64,000 bases of DNA from NCBI GenBank assembly GCA_963844175.1, contig CAWJNE010000016.1:62001-126000 (forward strand). Reading direction: 5' to 3'. Made by a program: the position numbers and the translations under genes. The stretch is from JALZMG01 sp963844175 (GTDB taxonomy: Bacteria; Actinomycetota; Acidimicrobiia; Acidimicrobiales; Ilumatobacteraceae). The notes under the pieces were generated by a model. The model had not been told where the DNA came from. It did no database searches and worked only from the letters and a program-made list of their open reading frames with translations. Numbering within the stretch: the stretch's first letter is position 1; every line of letters begins with the position of its first letter. Below, piece by piece: positions 17,475 through 25,831 of the stretch.

Positions 17475-18239
17475 GTGACCACTGCTGCACCGACCCGCGG
17501 TCTCGAACTCGCTGGTGTCTTCAACTTCCGCGACCTCGGCGGCTACCCCACCCGCGACGGGCGGACCGTCCGGTGGCGCACCCTCTTCCGCGCCGACGGG
17601 CTGGGTCGCCTGACCGTCGAGGATCTCGAGGTGTTGCGTCCGATCGGACTGCGCACGGTGGTCGACCTGCGGACGGCGCGGGAGATCGACGAGCGGGGCC
17701 GGTTCCCGCACGAGGACTACCCCGTCGCCTTCCACCACCTCTCGGTGCTCGACCAGACCTGGGATCGCGAGGCCGCGATCCGCGAGAACCTGCCGCCGAC
17801 CGAGTTCCTCCACCGCACGTACAACGGGATGCTGGTCGACGGTGGGCAACGATTCGCCGCCGCCTTCGAGGTGCTCGCCGATCCTGATGCGCTCCCGGCC
17901 GTCTTCCACTGCGCCGCCGGCAAGGACCGCACCGGACTGCTCGCCGCGCTGCTGCTGGGCGCCCTCGGCGTCGGCCACGACGACGTCGTGGAGGACTACG
18001 CGCTGACCCAGGAGACGATGGACGCCTTCCTCGCCACCACTGCGGCGCAGGACGAGGAGATCGCCCGTCGGATCGAGTCGACGCCGCGTTCGTTCTTCAC
18101 CGCCGACCCGGCGGCGATGTCGCTCGTGCTGACCGACCTCGAGCGGGACCACGGTTCGGTCCGCAACTTCGTCCGCCACCTCGGCGTCGCCGACTCGACG
18201 CTGACGAAGCTCGACGACCTCCTCCTCGCCACCGACTGA
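17475..18239 (+). CDS. Tyrosine-protein phosphatase (PtpB/SiW14-like)
   Basis: A 254-residue protein with the dual-specificity phosphatase loop HCAAGKDRTG (C-x5-R) at about residues 150-159 and the N-terminal block VFNFRDLGGYPTRDGR typical of MptpB-like bacterial phosphatases. The Lys in the loop (CAAGKDR) is the feature that gives this group activity on phosphotyrosine and sometimes phosphoinositides. The GTG at 17475 is placed just before the conserved domain. It appears to be a single-gene unit. Confidence 0.88.
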   Translation: MTTAAPTRGLELAGVFNFRDLGGYPTRDGRTVRWRTLFRADGLGRLTVEDLEVLRPIGLRTVVDLRTAREIDERGRFPHEDYPVAFHHLSVLDQTWDREAAIRENLPPTEFLHRTYNGMLVDGGQRFAAAFEVLADPDALPAVFHCAAGKDRTGLLAALLLGALGVGHDDVVEDYALTQETMDAFLATTAAQDEEIARRIESTPRSFFTADPAAMSLVLTDLERDHGSVRNFVRHLGVADSTLTKLDDLLLATD

Positions 18240-18240
18240 C

Positions 18241-18323
18241 CCATCCGAGGGTTTGCTGCATCGGAGGGTTTGCTGCGGGGCTTCCCCTCCGGTAGCCCTC
18301 GGATGCAGGAAACCCTCGGATGG
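18241..18323. terminator. Long hairpin between convergent genes
   Basis: Two 28-bp arms (18241-18268 and 18296-18323) are complementary at 26 positions. They exactly fill the gap between the phosphatase stop and the OYE stop. The left arm also holds a near-repeat of GAGGGTTTGCTGC. A bidirectional terminator is the simplest reading. Confidence 0.7.
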
Positions 18324-20364
18324 TCAGAGGTCTTTGAGCAGGCGGAGGGCGTCGTAGACGGCGGCGTGGATGTTGCGGCTGGCCACGGCGTCGCCGATGC
18401 GGAACAGCTGGAACCCGCCGTCCGGGTTGCTGACGACGGACTGCGGACGCCCGGCCAGCAGCGCGGCGTGATCGACCTCGCCCCGGTTCGACGACGCCGG
18501 CTTGAGCTCGAAGTACAGGTCGGCCGACGCCGCCGTGCCGTGGTCGGCGACCACGTAGTCGACGTGGCGCACGGCCCGATGGTCGCTGTGGTCGCTGCCG
18601 ATCTCGGCGCACAGCCGACCCGACTCGGGTCGCACCGCCAGCACCCGCTGGTTCAACGTCACTCGCGTGTCGGTCTCGTTGAACGCCCGGGCGTACGGCA
18701 CGTGGTTCATCCCGCCGACGTCGATGCCCAGCATCCGCTCCGGCGTGACGATCTCCAGCCGCGCCCCTGACCGGGCGATCGCCTCGGCCGCCGACATCGC
18801 CGAGTGGGTGCCGTTGTCGTCGTAGAACAGGACGTCGCCGGTCGGCGTGACGTCGCCGCCGAGCACGTCCCAGCTCGACACCATGCGCTCGGTGCCGTCC
18901 TCCAGCTCGGGCAGCTGCGGCAGGCCGCCGGTCGCCACGATCACCACGTCCGGGTCGAGCGCCAGGACGTCGTCACCCTCGGCGATGACGTCGAACCGCA
19001 CGTCGACGCCGAGCCGCGCCAGCTCGTGCTCGCGCCATTCGACGATGCCGAGGAGATCGCGCCGCCGCGGGTTGCGCGCCGCCAGCCGCACCTGCCCGCC
19101 GGCCCACGGCATCGCCTCGAGCAACGTCACGTCGTGGCCCCGCTCGCCCGCCACCCGGGCCGCCTCCAGGCCACCGGGACCGGCGCCGACGACGACCACC
19201 CGGCGCGGCGCCGCGGCTGGTGCGATGTCGTGGGGCATCGTCTCCTCACGACTCGTCGCCGCGTTGTGGATGCACAACGCCTCGCCGGACTCGTAGATCC
19301 GGTCGAGGCAGTACGTCGCCCCGACGCAGGGGCGGATGCGATCCTCCTGACCGAGCTCGATCTTGCGCACGATGTGCGGGTCGGCGAGGTGGGCGCGCGT
19401 CATCCCGACGAGGTCGACCTTGCCCTCGCGGATGGCGTGACGCGCCGGTCGCGACGTCGTCGACCTTGGAGGCGTGCAGCACCGGCAGGGCCGTGGCCTG
19501 GCGCACCCGGCCGGCGAAGTCGAGGTGCGGAGCCGACGGCATCCCGTGGATCGGGATGACCTCCTCCAGCCCGGGCTCGTCGGCGATGTACCCCCGGATG
19601 ACGTTGACGAAGTCGACCAGCCCGTCGGCCTCCAGCCGGCCGAGCAGCTCGAGCCCGGCCTCGGCGTCGATGCCACCCGGCACGGTCTCGTCGACCGCCA
19701 TGCGGATGCCGACCACGAAGTCGGGACCGGTGCGCTCGCGGATCGCCTGCAGCACCCGCCAGCCGAACCGCCGTCGATTCTCCGGCGAGCCGCCGTACTC
19801 GTCCGTGCGCTGGTTGGTCAGCGGCGACCAGAACTGGTCGAACAGGTGGCCGTACGACTCGATCTCGATGCCGTCCATGCCGCCGGCCCGCATCCGCTCG
19901 GCGGCATCGGCGTACTTGCCGACGATGCGGTCGATGTCCCAGTCCTCGGCCTCCTTGGGGATCGCCCGGTGGGCCGGCTCGCGGCGCGGCGATGGCGCGA
20001 CGACCGGCAGCCAGTCGTCCTGACCCCAGCTGGTGCGCCGGCCGAGGTGGGTCAACTGGATCATGCACGCCGCGCCGTGCTCGTGGACCTCGTCGGTCAT
20101 CTGCCGGATCCACGGGACGATGGCGTCGTCGTAGGCGTGCAGGTTGCCGAACGCCGGCGGGCTGTCCTCGGCGACCACCGCCGACCCGGCGGTCATCGTC
20201 ATGCCGATGCCACCCTTGGCCTTCTCGACGTGGTACTTCCGGTACCGGTCCTTGGGCATCCCGTCCTCGGAGTACGCCGGCTCGTGCGACGACGAGAAGA
20301 CGCGGTTGCGCAGGTGCACGCCCTTCAGGTCGAACGGCTGCAGCAGCGGATCGTCGGACGGCAT
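18324..20364 (-). pseudogene. OYE/FAD fusion oxidoreductase (N-methyl demethylase-like), one frameshift
   Basis: A protein of about 679 residues in two frames. The N-terminal FMN TIM barrel shows LRNRVFSSSHEPAYSEDG, CMIQLTHLGRRTSW and GIEIESYGHLFDQFWSPL. A 4Fe-4S segment (CVGATYCLDRIYESGEALC) is followed by an FAD/NAD domain with VVVVGAGPGGLEAARVAGER. This is the 2,4-dienoyl-CoA reductase / trimethylamine dehydrogenase / N-methylproline demethylase layout. Near 19450 one surplus base shifts the frame; VDDVAT joins RHAIREGKVDLVG when it is removed. The neighbouring GbcA-like oxygenase suggests an amine demethylation substrate. Confidence 0.78.
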
Positions 20365-20381
20365 CGATCACAGCCTCGCAG

Positions 20382-20593
20382 CTCAGCAGAACCGTTTGGC
20401 CCACGCCGCAGTGAGCATGTCAGCCCAGGCCGGCCTTGCCCGGCCCAGGCCGAGGAGCGGAGTCTTCGGAGCGAGCGAGGCCATTAACTCAGCAGAACCG
20501 TTTGGCCCACGCCGCAGTGAGCATGTCAGCCCAGGCCGGCCTTGCCCGGCCCAGGCCGAGGAGCGGAGTCTTCGGAGCGAGCGAGGCCATTAA
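20382..20593. repeat. Two tandem copies of a 106-bp unit
   Basis: The sequence from CTCAGCAGAACCGTTTGGCC to GAGGCCATTAA occurs twice in direct order (20382-20487 and 20488-20593); I see no differences. The first eight bases of a third unit follow. Each unit holds one copy of the dispersed GGAGTCTTCGGAGCGAGCG repeat. The 3' edge includes the last codons and stop of the FUSC gene. Confidence 0.9.
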
Positions 20594-21597
20594 CTCAGCA
20601 GCTGCTGCAAGCGCATCAGCGGGTGGCGGGTGACCACGGCGACCGGGCTCTGGTCGGCGGCCTGGTCGGCGGCCAGCGCAGCCTCGATCCGTGGCAGGTC
20701 CCCGGCGTCATCGCGACCGTCGACGGCCGACTGGACGGCGGCAGCCAGCGGCGTGGCGACCGCCAGCAGCACGGGCCGACGATCCCCGAGGGCGTCGCTG
20801 TGACCGCGGCGAGCGAGGTCGAGGAGGTCGGCGGAGAAGGCATGGACGTGGATGGCCATCACGTCGGCGAGATCGATCCGCTCGTGCTGGGCGCGCAGGG
20901 CCGGGAGCAGCCGCCGTTGCAGCGGGTTCCAGCGCGCCGACCGCTGCGCCTGCTCGTCGTCGCGCCGCAGCGCCCGCGCCGTCTCCACCAGGCTGCCGGC
21001 TTCGTCGCCGGCACCCGGCGCCCCAGCCACCGAGATCAGCACGTCGTGCAGCTCCTCGCCGAGCCGGTCGAGCCGCCGCTCGATCAAGCGCACCGGGTTC
21101 GGGGGCAAGAGCAGCGGCGCCAGCACGACGGTGACGACGGCGCCGACCCCGGTCTCCCAGAGACGCCGCCAAGCGAACCCACCTGCGGGGGTGCCGACGG
21201 CGAAGACGATGAACGCCGAGACGGCGACCTGCACGTTCAGCACGCCGCCGACGCGCAGCACCATCCCCACGAGGAGCGAGACGGCGAGCAGTGCGATGCC
21301 GGCGCCCACGCCCGCCGGGAGGAGGTCGATCACGGCGACACCGATCAGCACCCCGGCGACCACCCCCACCATCCGGCTCGCCGAGCCATTGAGCGCGGCG
21401 AACGGGTCGTCACGCATCACCAGCAGCGGGACCAGTACGGCGTAGACGGGCGGCTCGGGCGCGCCGAGCGAGGCGGCGATCAGCCAGGTGGCCGCGGCGG
21501 CCACGACGATGCGGGCCACTTGCGGGAGCTCGTGCGGAGCGGCACGGACGATCGAGTGCGCCAGTCGGGCTGCGGCATCGCTGGGGGAGGTCGCCAC
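20590..21597 (-). CDS. FUSC/aromatic acid exporter-family membrane protein
   Basis: A 335-residue protein. The first half has about six membrane helices in three pairs (ARIVVAAAATWLIAASLG, VGVVAGVLIGVAVIDLLP, LNVQVAVSAFIVFAVG); the second half is a soluble helical domain. This is half of the usual FUSC/ArAE plan, and such proteins may work as dimers to export small acids. The GTG at 21597 starts ten bases after the stop of the upstream OYE gene, so it belongs to the same transcript as the Rieske/OYE pair. It could export a product of that pathway, by inference only. Confidence 0.75.
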   Translation of the reverse strand: MATSPSDAAARLAHSIVRAAPHELPQVARIVVAAAATWLIAASLGAPEPPVYAVLVPLLVMRDDPFAALNGSASRMVGVVAGVLIGVAVIDLLPAGVGAGIALLAVSLLVGMVLRVGGVLNVQVAVSAFIVFAVGTPAGGFAWRRLWETGVGAVVTVVLAPLLLPPNPVRLIERRLDRLGEELHDVLISVAGAPGAGDEAGSLVETARALRRDDEQAQRSARWNPLQRRLLPALRAQHERIDLADVMAIHVHAFSADLLDLARRGHSDALGDRRPVLLAVATPLAAAVQSAVDGRDDAGDLPRIEAALAADQAADQSPVAVVTRHPLMRLQQLLS

Positions 21598-21607
21598 GAT
21601 GGAGCGA

Positions 21608-23617
21608 TCAGATGGCCCGCGCCAGGGCTCGCGCCTCGTAGATCGCGTGCACGGCGAGACGGGCGGCGACGGCATCGCCGACCACGCGGTGGCCGATCCC
21701 CCGCGCTGCGAGACCGTGGGCGAGGGCGTCGTCGGGCCGGTTGGTCGTGGCGAGCACCAGGCTGTCGGCCTCGATCTTCGTGGTGCGGCCGCCGAGCAGG
21801 CGCACGTGTGCAGCATCTCCGGACCACGCGGTCACAGCGGCCTCGGTGTGCCACAGCACACCCCGCGCGGCGAGACGCGCCCGCAACCGACCGTCGCCGG
21901 CGGTGCGCTGGATCGTCGCCCCGACCATGGGGTGGCCGGTCACGATGACGACGTCGTGCCCGTGCTCGGCGAGGTGCAGCGCCGTGCCACCACCGCGCCA
22001 GTCACCCACGTCGTCGAGGACCACGACGCGCCGACCGACGTCGGCGCGCCCGTCGAGCACGTCCTCGACAGGGAACACGTTCGATGCGTCGACGCCAGGG
22101 AGCACGTCCACGCCGGCCAACCGACGCTGGAAGCCGGTGCCTGCGGGTCGAGATCCCGTGGCCACCACGACGTGGTCGGCGGAGATCCCGGCGACGGCGT
22201 CGACATCGAAACGAGTCGCCAACCGCACGTCGACGCCGAGCTGCTCGAGCTGGCGTTCGTACCAGGCCAGCAGGTCGAGGATCTGGCTCCGCTGCGGCTG
22301 CTGGCCGGCGAGGCGGAACGCGCCGCCGAGCCGGTCGGTCGCCTCGACGAGCGTGACCTCGTGACCGCGCTCGGCGGCGATGCGGGCCGCCTCGAGCCCG
22401 CCGGGACCGCCGCCGACGACCAGCACTCGCGCTGGATCAGCGGCAGCCGTGAACCGGTCGCCACCCCACTCGTCCTCGCGACCGACCGACGGGTTGACGA
22501 GGCACGAGATCCAGTAGTCGCGCGATCGTCGCCCCCAGCACATCTGGTTGCACGAGATGCACGTTCGCACGTCCTGCGGCCGGCCCGCCTGCGCCTTGGC
22601 CACGAGGTGCGGGTCGGCGATCTGGCCCCGCACGATCGACACGAGGTCGGCGGCGCCCGAGGCCAACGCTGCCTCGGCGTTGGCCGCCGTGCGGACGTGG
22701 CTCTCGGCTTGGACCCTGGCGTGACGCACGACCTTGCACAGCGCGGCGGCCGTGTCCACCCCGAGGTTGGCGGCCGATTGGTGGGTCGGGATGATGTCGG
22801 CGAAGTCGACGTAGCTGCCAGTGCCGCAGGTGACGTAGTCCATCAGCTCGCGCTCGTCGTGCCAGGCGACGATCTCACACAGCTCGTCCCGGCTGGGCAG
22901 GACGTCCGCCGACGGATCGTCGCTGACGGCCAGCCCGATCACGAAGTCTTCGCCGACGGCGCCACGGATGCGTTCGAGGATCGTCGCCGAGCAGCGCATC
23001 CTGCGCTCGAACGAGCCACCCCAGCGGTCATTTCGACGGTTCGACCACGGCGACCAGAACTGATCGACGAAGGCGTGGTAAGCGGCGAAGATCTCCACGC
23101 CGTCGAAGCCCGCCCGCCGGGCGCGAGTGGCGGCGTCGACGAAGCCGTCGATCACCTCCTCGATCTCGGCGTCCGAGGCGGCGTGGCTGCCCTCGGCGTC
23201 GTGGAACGACGGCAGACCGGACGGCGACCACGACGGCCGGAACGAGTTGTCGAAGTCGCCGTGCTGTCCGACGTGGTACAGCTGCTGGATCATCGCTGCG
23301 CCCTCGTCGTGGCATGCGTCGGTGATCGCCCGGAATCCAGGGATCACGGCGTCGTCGCCGGCGAGGAAGTTGCCACGCGTCAGCACCGCTGTCGGGTGCA
23401 CCGGGACCGGTTCGACGACGATCATCGCCGCGCCCCCCAGCGCGCGCTCGCGGTAGTAGGCCAGGTGCTGCCGGCCGGGACGTCCCAGCTCGGCCATGTT
23501 CGTCGTGTGCGCACCGAACACGATCCGGTTGCGCAACGTCAGATGGCGCAGGGTGAGCGGGCGGAAGACGTGCGGGAACGGCTGACCGGCGGCGGCGGCG
23601 ACGTCGAGGTCACTCAC
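21608..23617 (-). CDS. OYE/FAD fusion oxidoreductase (DgcA/StcD-like demethylase)
   Basis: A 669-residue protein. An FMN barrel (LTLRNRIVFGAHTTNMAELG, GAAMIQQLYHVGQHG, FDGVEIFAAYHAFVDQFWSP) is followed by a 4Fe-4S cluster motif CISCNQMCWGRRSRDYW with a fourth Cys in ISCLVNPS, then an FAD/NAD domain with VLVVGGGPGGLEAARIAAER. The CNQ-C...SCLVNP form matches the group of dimethylglycine (DgcA) and stachydrine (StcD) demethylases. The GTG start overlaps the Rieske oxygenase stop by four bases. Substrate is inferred: an N-methylated amino acid. Confidence 0.82.
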   Translation of the reverse strand: MSDLDVAAAAGQPFPHVFRPLTLRHLTLRNRIVFGAHTTNMAELGRPGRQHLAYYRERALGGAAMIVVEPVPVHPTAVLTRGNFLAGDDAVIPGFRAITDACHDEGAAMIQQLYHVGQHGDFDNSFRPSWSPSGLPSFHDAEGSHAASDAEIEEVIDGFVDAATRARRAGFDGVEIFAAYHAFVDQFWSPWSNRRNDRWGGSFERRMRCSATILERIRGAVGEDFVIGLAVSDDPSADVLPSRDELCEIVAWHDERELMDYVTCGTGSYVDFADIIPTHQSAANLGVDTAAALCKVVRHARVQAESHVRTAANAEAALASGAADLVSIVRGQIADPHLVAKAQAGRPQDVRTCISCNQMCWGRRSRDYWISCLVNPSVGREDEWGGDRFTAAADPARVLVVGGGPGGLEAARIAAERGHEVTLVEATDRLGGAFRLAGQQPQRSQILDLLAWYERQLEQLGVDVRLATRFDVDAVAGISADHVVVATGSRPAGTGFQRRLAGVDVLPGVDASNVFPVEDVLDGRADVGRRVVVLDDVGDWRGGGTALHLAEHGHDVVIVTGHPMVGATIQRTAGDGRLRARLAARGVLWHTEAAVTAWSGDAAHVRLLGGRTTKIEADSLVLATTNRPDDALAHGLAARGIGHRVVGDAVAARLAVHAIYEARALARAI

Positions 23618-24834
23618 GGTGCCGACTTGCCGGCGCGGGCCAGCAACGTGCCGACGTACCAGTCGACGAACTGGATCACGCCCTCCTCCTCGGTGGGTGC
23701 GTACGGCCCGGGCCGGTAGGCCGGTGAGGACACGCCGCGCTGCGCCCGCTCGACGAGCGCCGTGTCCTGACCGTTGGTCGCCGTCCACACCGCCGTCAGC
23801 CGATCGAGGTCATCGGCATCGCCGCCGGGCGGCACGAGCCACGTCGTGCGCAGCTCGGTCGTCGTCGGACCGAGCGGCAGCATGCGGAACGTGACCGCGT
23901 GATCGGCCATGAAGTGGTTCCACGACGACGGGTAGTGGTACAGCAACAGGTCGCCGAGATCGAGATCGGGCAGGGCGCCGAACCGCCGATCGACGGCCGG
24001 CGCGCCGTCCAGGGTCATCGATCGCGTGCCGGCCTCCAGTGGCATCCGCATCACGCGGAACTGCAGGCGGGCGTCGGCCGCCAGCCGGGAGGGCAGCCCG
24101 GCTTGCTCCGCCGCGGCGACGATCTCGTCCATCCGCCGCAGCTCGTCCGCCGAGCCGCCGCCCGAGTGCATGGTGCCCTGAGGGAACGAGGTGCACAGCT
24201 CGGGGTGGGCCAACCGGCAGTGGTGACACTCGCGGTTGTTCTCCATCACGAGCTTCCAGTTGCCGTGCTCGACGAAGGTCGATCGGTGGGCGACGACGGC
24301 GTGGCCGAGGTCGAACGGCACCAGGTACGGCTCGACCAACTGCTGCAGCGGGGCCGGGTCCGGCGGCTCAGTGGCGACACAGACGAACACGAGGCCGGCG
24401 ACCGTGGCGCAGTGGGCTGTGCCGAGGTCAAGGGCGCGGCGATCGACCTCGACGGGCACGTCGCGCCCGCCGGCGAACTCACCGTCGTGCTGGTACGACC
24501 ACTGGTGGTACGGGCACACCAGGCGCCGACCGATCCGGCCTGCATCGGCATGGGATCCCGCATCGCAGATCACCGAGCCGCGGTGGCGGCACACGTTGTG
24601 CAGGGCGCGCAGCACGCCGTCGGCGCCGCGCAGCACGATCAGTGGGAAGGCACCGACCTGCAGCGTCAGGAAGTCGCCGGGCTCCGCCAGCTCGCACTCG
24701 TGCCCGGCGAACACCCACTCGCGGTGCCAAACGTGCTCGAGGTCGAGTTCGAACGCGGCGGCGCTCGTGTAGAGGGCGCCGGGCAACGACCACCCGCGAC
24801 GGCGGTCGGCGAGCAGCTCCAGCACGCTCTTCAC
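23614..24834 (-). CDS. Rieske-type oxygenase alpha subunit (GbcA-like)
   Basis: A 406-residue protein. The Rieske centre is VCRHRGSVIC...CPYHQWSY (C-x-H and C-x2-H, about residues 82-109). The mononuclear iron site is ENNRECHHCRLAHPEL, which is close to the NNRECYHC motif of the glycine-betaine demethylase oxygenase GbcA. Such enzymes use O2 to remove an N-methyl group as formaldehyde. They need a separate ferredoxin reductase (GbcB-like), which is not seen here. It is the first gene of a coupled three-gene unit with the OYE-type demethylase and FUSC genes. Another quaternary amine is an equally possible substrate. Confidence 0.85.
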   Translation of the reverse strand: MKSVLELLADRRRGWSLPGALYTSAAAFELDLEHVWHREWVFAGHECELAEPGDFLTLQVGAFPLIVLRGADGVLRALHNVCRHRGSVICDAGSHADAGRIGRRLVCPYHQWSYQHDGEFAGGRDVPVEVDRRALDLGTAHCATVAGLVFVCVATEPPDPAPLQQLVEPYLVPFDLGHAVVAHRSTFVEHGNWKLVMENNRECHHCRLAHPELCTSFPQGTMHSGGGSADELRRMDEIVAAAEQAGLPSRLAADARLQFRVMRMPLEAGTRSMTLDGAPAVDRRFGALPDLDLGDLLLYHYPSSWNHFMADHAVTFRMLPLGPTTTELRTTWLVPPGGDADDLDRLTAVWTATNGQDTALVERAQRGVSSPAYRPGPYAPTEEEGVIQFVDWYVGTLLARAGKSAP

Positions 24835-24850
24835 ACCGACATGCTCGCGC

Positions 24851-25705
24851 TCATCCGAGCCCGCGGGCGTCCTGCTTCAGCGCGGTGTCGATCGAGACCG
24901 CAGCGGCGACGACGAGCGTGTGCAGCGGCTCCGGCGGCTTGACGTGGAGCTGCACGACGTAGTTGTCGGCGGTGGTGAACGCCGTCTTGGCGATGCCTTC
25001 GAACGTCTTGGTGATGCGCGCCACCTCGACGCCGCTGGCGTCCTCGATGCGCCAGTTCCAGGCCCGCCAGTTCTCACCCTTGATCGACCCAAGCCGCACC
25101 CCTTCGGACTCGAGCCCGAAGTTGATCTTGCCGACCACGTTCTCTTGCACGATGCGGCCGACCTCCTGCCCCGCCGGGTCGGCCACGATGACCGTGCTCT
25201 TGACCACCTTGGCCGGGCGGGTGAGGTGCAGCAGCAAGTTGCCCTCTGCGTCGAGCACCTGCAGCTTGTGGGTCAGGAACTGGTCGAAGCTGGAGAGCAG
25301 CCGGAACGCCTTGCGCGCCGTCGACTGGCCGACCTGCTGGACGAACCCGACCGTCGCTCCGTTGGGGTCCATGACGCGGTACTGGTTGGTCAGCTCGATG
25401 ACCTTGGCCTTCTGGTTGACGACCAGGATCGGCTCGTCGAGCAGCGTCCCACCGCCGGCCGGGACCTCGCCGACGATGCCGGCACCCCGCCACCCGGAGC
25501 CGTGGATCTGCGAGCGCACCCGGTCCGGGTTGGCCTCGTTGCCCACCGTCATCGCCCGATCGAAGCGGTCCAGTCGCGTCTCGACGGGGTCGGTGCCGGA
25601 CACGCCGTGATCGCTGACGTGGTCGGTCCACGCGGTCCCGTCGTAGTAGCGCAGCTCGTGGCGTTCGGTCGGATCGGCGTACCACGCAGCCGGATGGGTC
25701 TCCAT
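24851..25705 (-). CDS. DUF2510 plus scramblase/LURP-one-like protein
   Basis: A 284-residue protein. Residues about 4-28 are a DUF2510 segment (AAWYADPTERHELRYYDGTAW), a short domain common in actinobacterial envelope proteins. The rest has the repeated strands of the phospholipid scramblase-related / LURP-one fold, with VVNQKAKVIELTNQYRV and GRIVQENVVGKINFG. No signal peptide or membrane helix is clear. The ATG at 25705 directly precedes DUF2510; an upstream in-frame start would add an arginine-rich stretch unlike the family. Function is unknown; a lipid-binding role is inferred from the fold. Confidence 0.75.
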   Translation of the reverse strand: METHPAAWYADPTERHELRYYDGTAWTDHVSDHGVSGTDPVETRLDRFDRAMTVGNEANPDRVRSQIHGSGWRGAGIVGEVPAGGGTLLDEPILVVNQKAKVIELTNQYRVMDPNGATVGFVQQVGQSTARKAFRLLSSFDQFLTHKLQVLDAEGNLLLHLTRPAKVVKSTVIVADPAGQEVGRIVQENVVGKINFGLESEGVRLGSIKGENWRAWNWRIEDASGVEVARITKTFEGIAKTAFTTADNYVVQLHVKPPEPLHTLVVAAAVSIDTALKQDARGLG

Positions 25706-25831
25706 CGCCCAGAGGGTACGCCCGCGCCGTCGGGCCGCCCATGCGGCGAGCCGGCCAGCGAGCTCGTCGACCACGCCGGTCGCCAGCGATCAGTTGCGGA
25801 CGATCAGGTTCAGGTGATCACGACCTGTTGA

